Of a stretch of 14,912 bases of DNA, positions 12,745-14,912 are shown one piece after another. Each line of letters opens with the position of its first letter. Position 1 is the stretch's first letter. The stretch covers positions 1 to 14,912 of the forward strand of contig CAIZIN010000080.1 in the NCBI GenBank assembly GCA_903933085.1, given 5' to 3'. The notes beneath the pieces were generated by a model that saw only the letters and a list, made by a program, of their open reading frames with translations, did no database searches and had not been told where the DNA came from. The translations under genes and the position numbers were made by a program. This DNA is from an uncultured bacterium (GTDB lineage Bacteria; Patescibacteriota; Minisyncoccia; Phycocordibacterales; CAIZIN01).

Positions 12745-13953
12745 ATGAAATTTCTTTACACATCAATTAATGGAACTGGTGAGCGTAAAAGTGGAACACG
12801 TGAAGCCTCTGATAAGTTTCAGTTAGCAAATGATTTAAAAGTAGAAGGGGAGATTGTTCTTTCTGCAAGGGAAGTCGAAAAAAGTAAATTTCTTTCTCTG
12901 AACTTTTCACTTTTTGATCGCATAAAAAACCACGACAAGATTATTTTTGCTAGGAATTTAGCTTCAATGCTCGAAGCTGGGTTAGCTATTTCTCGCGCAC
13001 TTTCTGTGATTGAAAGACAAACAAAAAATGTAGGTTTGAAAAAAATTGTTGTTTCTATAAATGATAGCATAAAGAAAGGTACATCACTTTCTAATGCATT
13101 GAAAAATTTTCCTAATGTTTTTTCACCAATGTTTGTTTCAATGGTTATGTCTGGAGAAGAGTCTGGAAAACTTGGAGACGCATTAAATATTGTTGCTTCG
13201 CAAATGGAGAAATCATATTTACTTCAAAAGAAAATAAAAGGAGCTTTGATGTATCCGTCGGTTATAATTGTGGCAATGCTTGGGATTGGTATTTTTATGC
13301 TCGTGTATATTGTACCAACTTTAACGAAGACCTTTAAGGAAATTGGAACAGAACTTCCAGCAAGTACTCGGTTTATTATATGGTTGAGTGACACCTTTCA
13401 ATCACATATGATCTTGGTTCTTATATCTGTTTTTTCATTTATTTTGCTTATTGTAATAACAAATCGCACAAAAGTTGGTAAAAGGATTTTTGATTTTATT
13501 TTTATACACATTCCTGTGATTTCAGAGCTTGTGAAAGAATCAAATTCAGCAAGAACAACCAGAACTCTTTCTTCTCTTCTTACTTCTGGAGTTTCCATGG
13601 TGGAGGCTTTAAATATAACAAAAGATGTCTTACAGAATTCTTATTATAAAGAAGTTATTGAAAAAGCTAGACATAATATAGAGATCGGAGCACCCATGTC
13701 AGAAGTTTTTGCAAGAGCTGAAAATTTGTATCCTGTTTTTGTCGGTGAAATGGTGGCAGTAGGTGAAGAGACTGGAGATTTGGGAGGTACTCTTTTAAAA
13801 GTGGCAGTTTTTTATGAAGATGAAGTAGAGCAAAAAACAAAGGATATGTCTACGATTATTGAGCCTTTTCTGATGCTTTTTGTTGGTGTAGCTGTTGGTT
13901 TTTTTGCAATTTCAATGATTTCACCAATTTATTCTGTAGTGGATAAGATTTAA
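12745..13953 (+). CDS. pilC: Type IV pilus inner-membrane platform protein PilC / GspF family
   Basis: A polytopic membrane protein of 402 residues that forms the platform on which PilB acts. It has two GspF/T2SF repeats. The first is about 65-190 (FARNLASMLEAGLAISRALS, MSGEESGKLGDAL, KGALMYPSVI). The second is about 268-392 (TLSSLLTSGVSMVEALNITK, AVGEETGDLGGTL, IIEPFLMLFVGVAVGFFAIS). Transmembrane helices lie near 171-191, 221-240 and 372-394. The N-terminal 1-45 (YTSINGTGERKSGTREASDK) matches the usual short PilC N-domain. I start at the ATG 12745 rather than the TTG at 12736, because the TTG overlaps the -10 box TATAAT. It follows the FISUMP gene by 138 bp and has its own promoter. No pilin, prepilin peptidase or pilM/N/O gene follows in the window. 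Confidence 0.95.
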   Translation: MKFLYTSINGTGERKSGTREASDKFQLANDLKVEGEIVLSAREVEKSKFLSLNFSLFDRIKNHDKIIFARNLASMLEAGLAISRALSVIERQTKNVGLKKIVVSINDSIKKGTSLSNALKNFPNVFSPMFVSMVMSGEESGKLGDALNIVASQMEKSYLLQKKIKGALMYPSVIIVAMLGIGIFMLVYIVPTLTKTFKEIGTELPASTRFIIWLSDTFQSHMILVLISVFSFILLIVITNRTKVGKRIFDFIFIHIPVISELVKESNSARTTRTLSSLLTSGVSMVEALNITKDVLQNSYYKEVIEKARHNIEIGAPMSEVFARAENLYPVFVGEMVAVGEETGDLGGTLLKVAVFYEDEVEQKTKDMSTIIEPFLMLFVGVAVGFFAISMISPIYSVVDKI

Positions 13954-14034
13954 TTGTAAATTAGAGTAGAAATGATAACAAAAACATAAATTTAAATATA
14001 AAACCTAACCAACGGTTTCATCAATTAAAATTTA

Positions 14035-14056
14035 TCGACATGGCTGTCGACTTTTT
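14035..14056. terminator. Short hairpin between converging pilC and hypothetical gene
   Basis: TCGACA (14035-14040) pairs with TGTCGA (14045-14050) around TGGC, followed by CTTTTT on the + strand. The stem is only six pairs, so this is a weak candidate terminator for pilC. Confidence 0.35.
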
Positions 14057-14088
14057 GATCAAGATAATAAAGAATGGTTTTATCTCTC

Positions 14089-14912
14089 TTACCAATCCTG
14101 AAGAGGAGACATCTGACCGCTTCTGTCCACATCCACGCCAGTATTTTTGTATGAGGCGGGGTTTTGTTGGTAGATGATGGTTGACACTGGATCTACTATT
14201 CTTGGCCTACTGTTGACATTTGTCTCTGTAGGGTTACTGGTCTTTGAGGTGGTAGCGGTGGCAGTATTATTTCTAATATTTTCTAAAGTATCTATAGTAT
14301 TTTCTGGTTGCTTGAATATTTCTATCTGTCTGGTGATTTCATTGGGGTTTGTGTTATTGTTATTTTCACCGGATTCTCTTGTTGTTATTTCTACCTGATT
14401 TACAGTATCAATGATTTGTGTCATTTCAGAAACACTGCTCGTGATAACATTTTTATATGAATTTATTTGCTCAGCTGAAAATCCTGAATCTTCAGGTGAA
14501 AGATTTAAAACAATGGTTTCTAATTGCTCTACATAAGACTGAATATATAGAAGTGATTCTTTGATCTCATTAACTAAAGCCTGGTCTGTTTTTAAAGAGC
14601 GCTTATTATTTTCATCCCAAGTCAATAATAATTGGTTAATTTTTATGCGTTTAGCATTTATTCCGTCCTCTAGTGTTTTATTGTTTATTTTAATTTGTAT
14701 TTGTGGATTAAGAGTATCTGCATCTTTGAAAAAGATATTTGTTTTATCTACCAGGCTTTTTATTTTTAAATATTGTTCTTGAGATACTTGCATTGCATAG
14801 GATCTACCTTGTGAGTCATTAAAGGACTTATTCCCCAAATCTGATAAATTTTTATTGGCTACGGTTTTGTCTGCCACTAGTTCATTGATCTCTTTAAACG
14901 AATATAGACAAA
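14089..14912 (-). CDS. Hypothetical protein with helical region and Asn/Thr-rich tail, cut by right edge
   Basis: The frame is open through the right edge (CLYSFKEINELVADKT precedes the GTG at 14877), so the true start most likely lies outside the window. The visible part has 274 residues. About 150 are alpha-helical and charged (QEQYLKIKSLVDKTNIFFKD, LVNEIKESLLYIQSYVEQLE, SVSEMTQIIDTVNQ). A low-complexity Asn/Thr/Pro-rich tail follows (GENNNNTNPNE, NNTATATTSKTSNPTETNVN), ending SPLQDW. No transmembrane segment or catalytic motif is visible. It converges on pilC, and no function can be assigned. An exported or structural protein whose signal peptide lies beyond the edge is possible. Confidence 0.7.
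   Translation of the reverse strand, partial: CLYSFKEINELVADKTVANKNLSDLGNKSFNDSQGRSYAMQVSQEQYLKIKSLVDKTNIFFKDADTLNPQIQIKINNKTLEDGINAKRIKINQLLLTWDENNKRSLKTDQALVNEIKESLLYIQSYVEQLETIVLNLSPEDSGFSAEQINSYKNVITSSVSEMTQIIDTVNQVEITTRESGENNNNTNPNEITRQIEIFKQPENTIDTLENIRNNTATATTSKTSNPTETNVNSRPRIVDPVSTIIYQQNPASYKNTGVDVDRSGQMSPLQDW

Overview
The window looks like a low-GC chromosome piece from a Patescibacteria/CPR bacterium, most likely Parcubacteria-like. This is inferred from gene content and style, not from a search. The support is: a diversity-generating-retroelement (DGR) type reverse transcriptase, small lineage-type hypothetical proteins, a surface protein with a Thr-rich linker and a FISUMP domain, a PilB without zinc cysteines, a compact NusA ending in an acidic tail, and sparse Shine-Dalgarno sequences with extended -10 promoters. 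No tRNA, rRNA or CRISPR array was seen.

Layout. (1) 1-1215: a DGR-type reverse transcriptase on the + strand. Overlapping its start on the - strand is a degraded Avd-like four-helix-bundle reading frame that runs off the left edge. A G12 tract lies where both genes begin, and a strong bidirectional hairpin terminator follows the RT. (2) 1276-6047, all on the - strand: a small membrane protein, a secreted coiled-coil protein, a membrane pyrophosphatase (ion pump, predicted K+-independent) and the transcription factor NusA. (3) 6048-6941: a long gene-free stretch with a 21-bp inverted repeat around a hairpin-rich core, two further strong hairpins, a promoter pointing towards nusA, and a promoter plus structured leader pointing right. 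(4) 6942-8081: two + strand genes with good ribosome binding sites, a hypothetical protein and a small winged-helix-like regulator, each followed by a hairpin terminator. (5) 8097-13953: operator-like palindromes, then a type IV pilus block of pilB, a 792-residue anchored FISUMP surface protein, and pilC. (6) 14089-14912: a - strand hypothetical gene cut by the right edge.

How the genes may work together. PilB powers and PilC anchors a type IV pilus (or related) assembly machine. The FISUMP protein between them is probably displayed on the cell surface, and its C-terminal C-type-lectin-like end is the kind of domain that DGRs diversify. The RT about 9 kb away could therefore act on it. The template repeat is not visible here, so that link is a hypothesis. 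The pyrophosphatase would give the cell an ion gradient from PPi.

A dispersed repeat with a GGATCCCCGGAGTACC core occurs three times. Two copies, in front of pilB and the small membrane protein, share a longer leader, so the repeat appears to travel with 5' untranslated regions.
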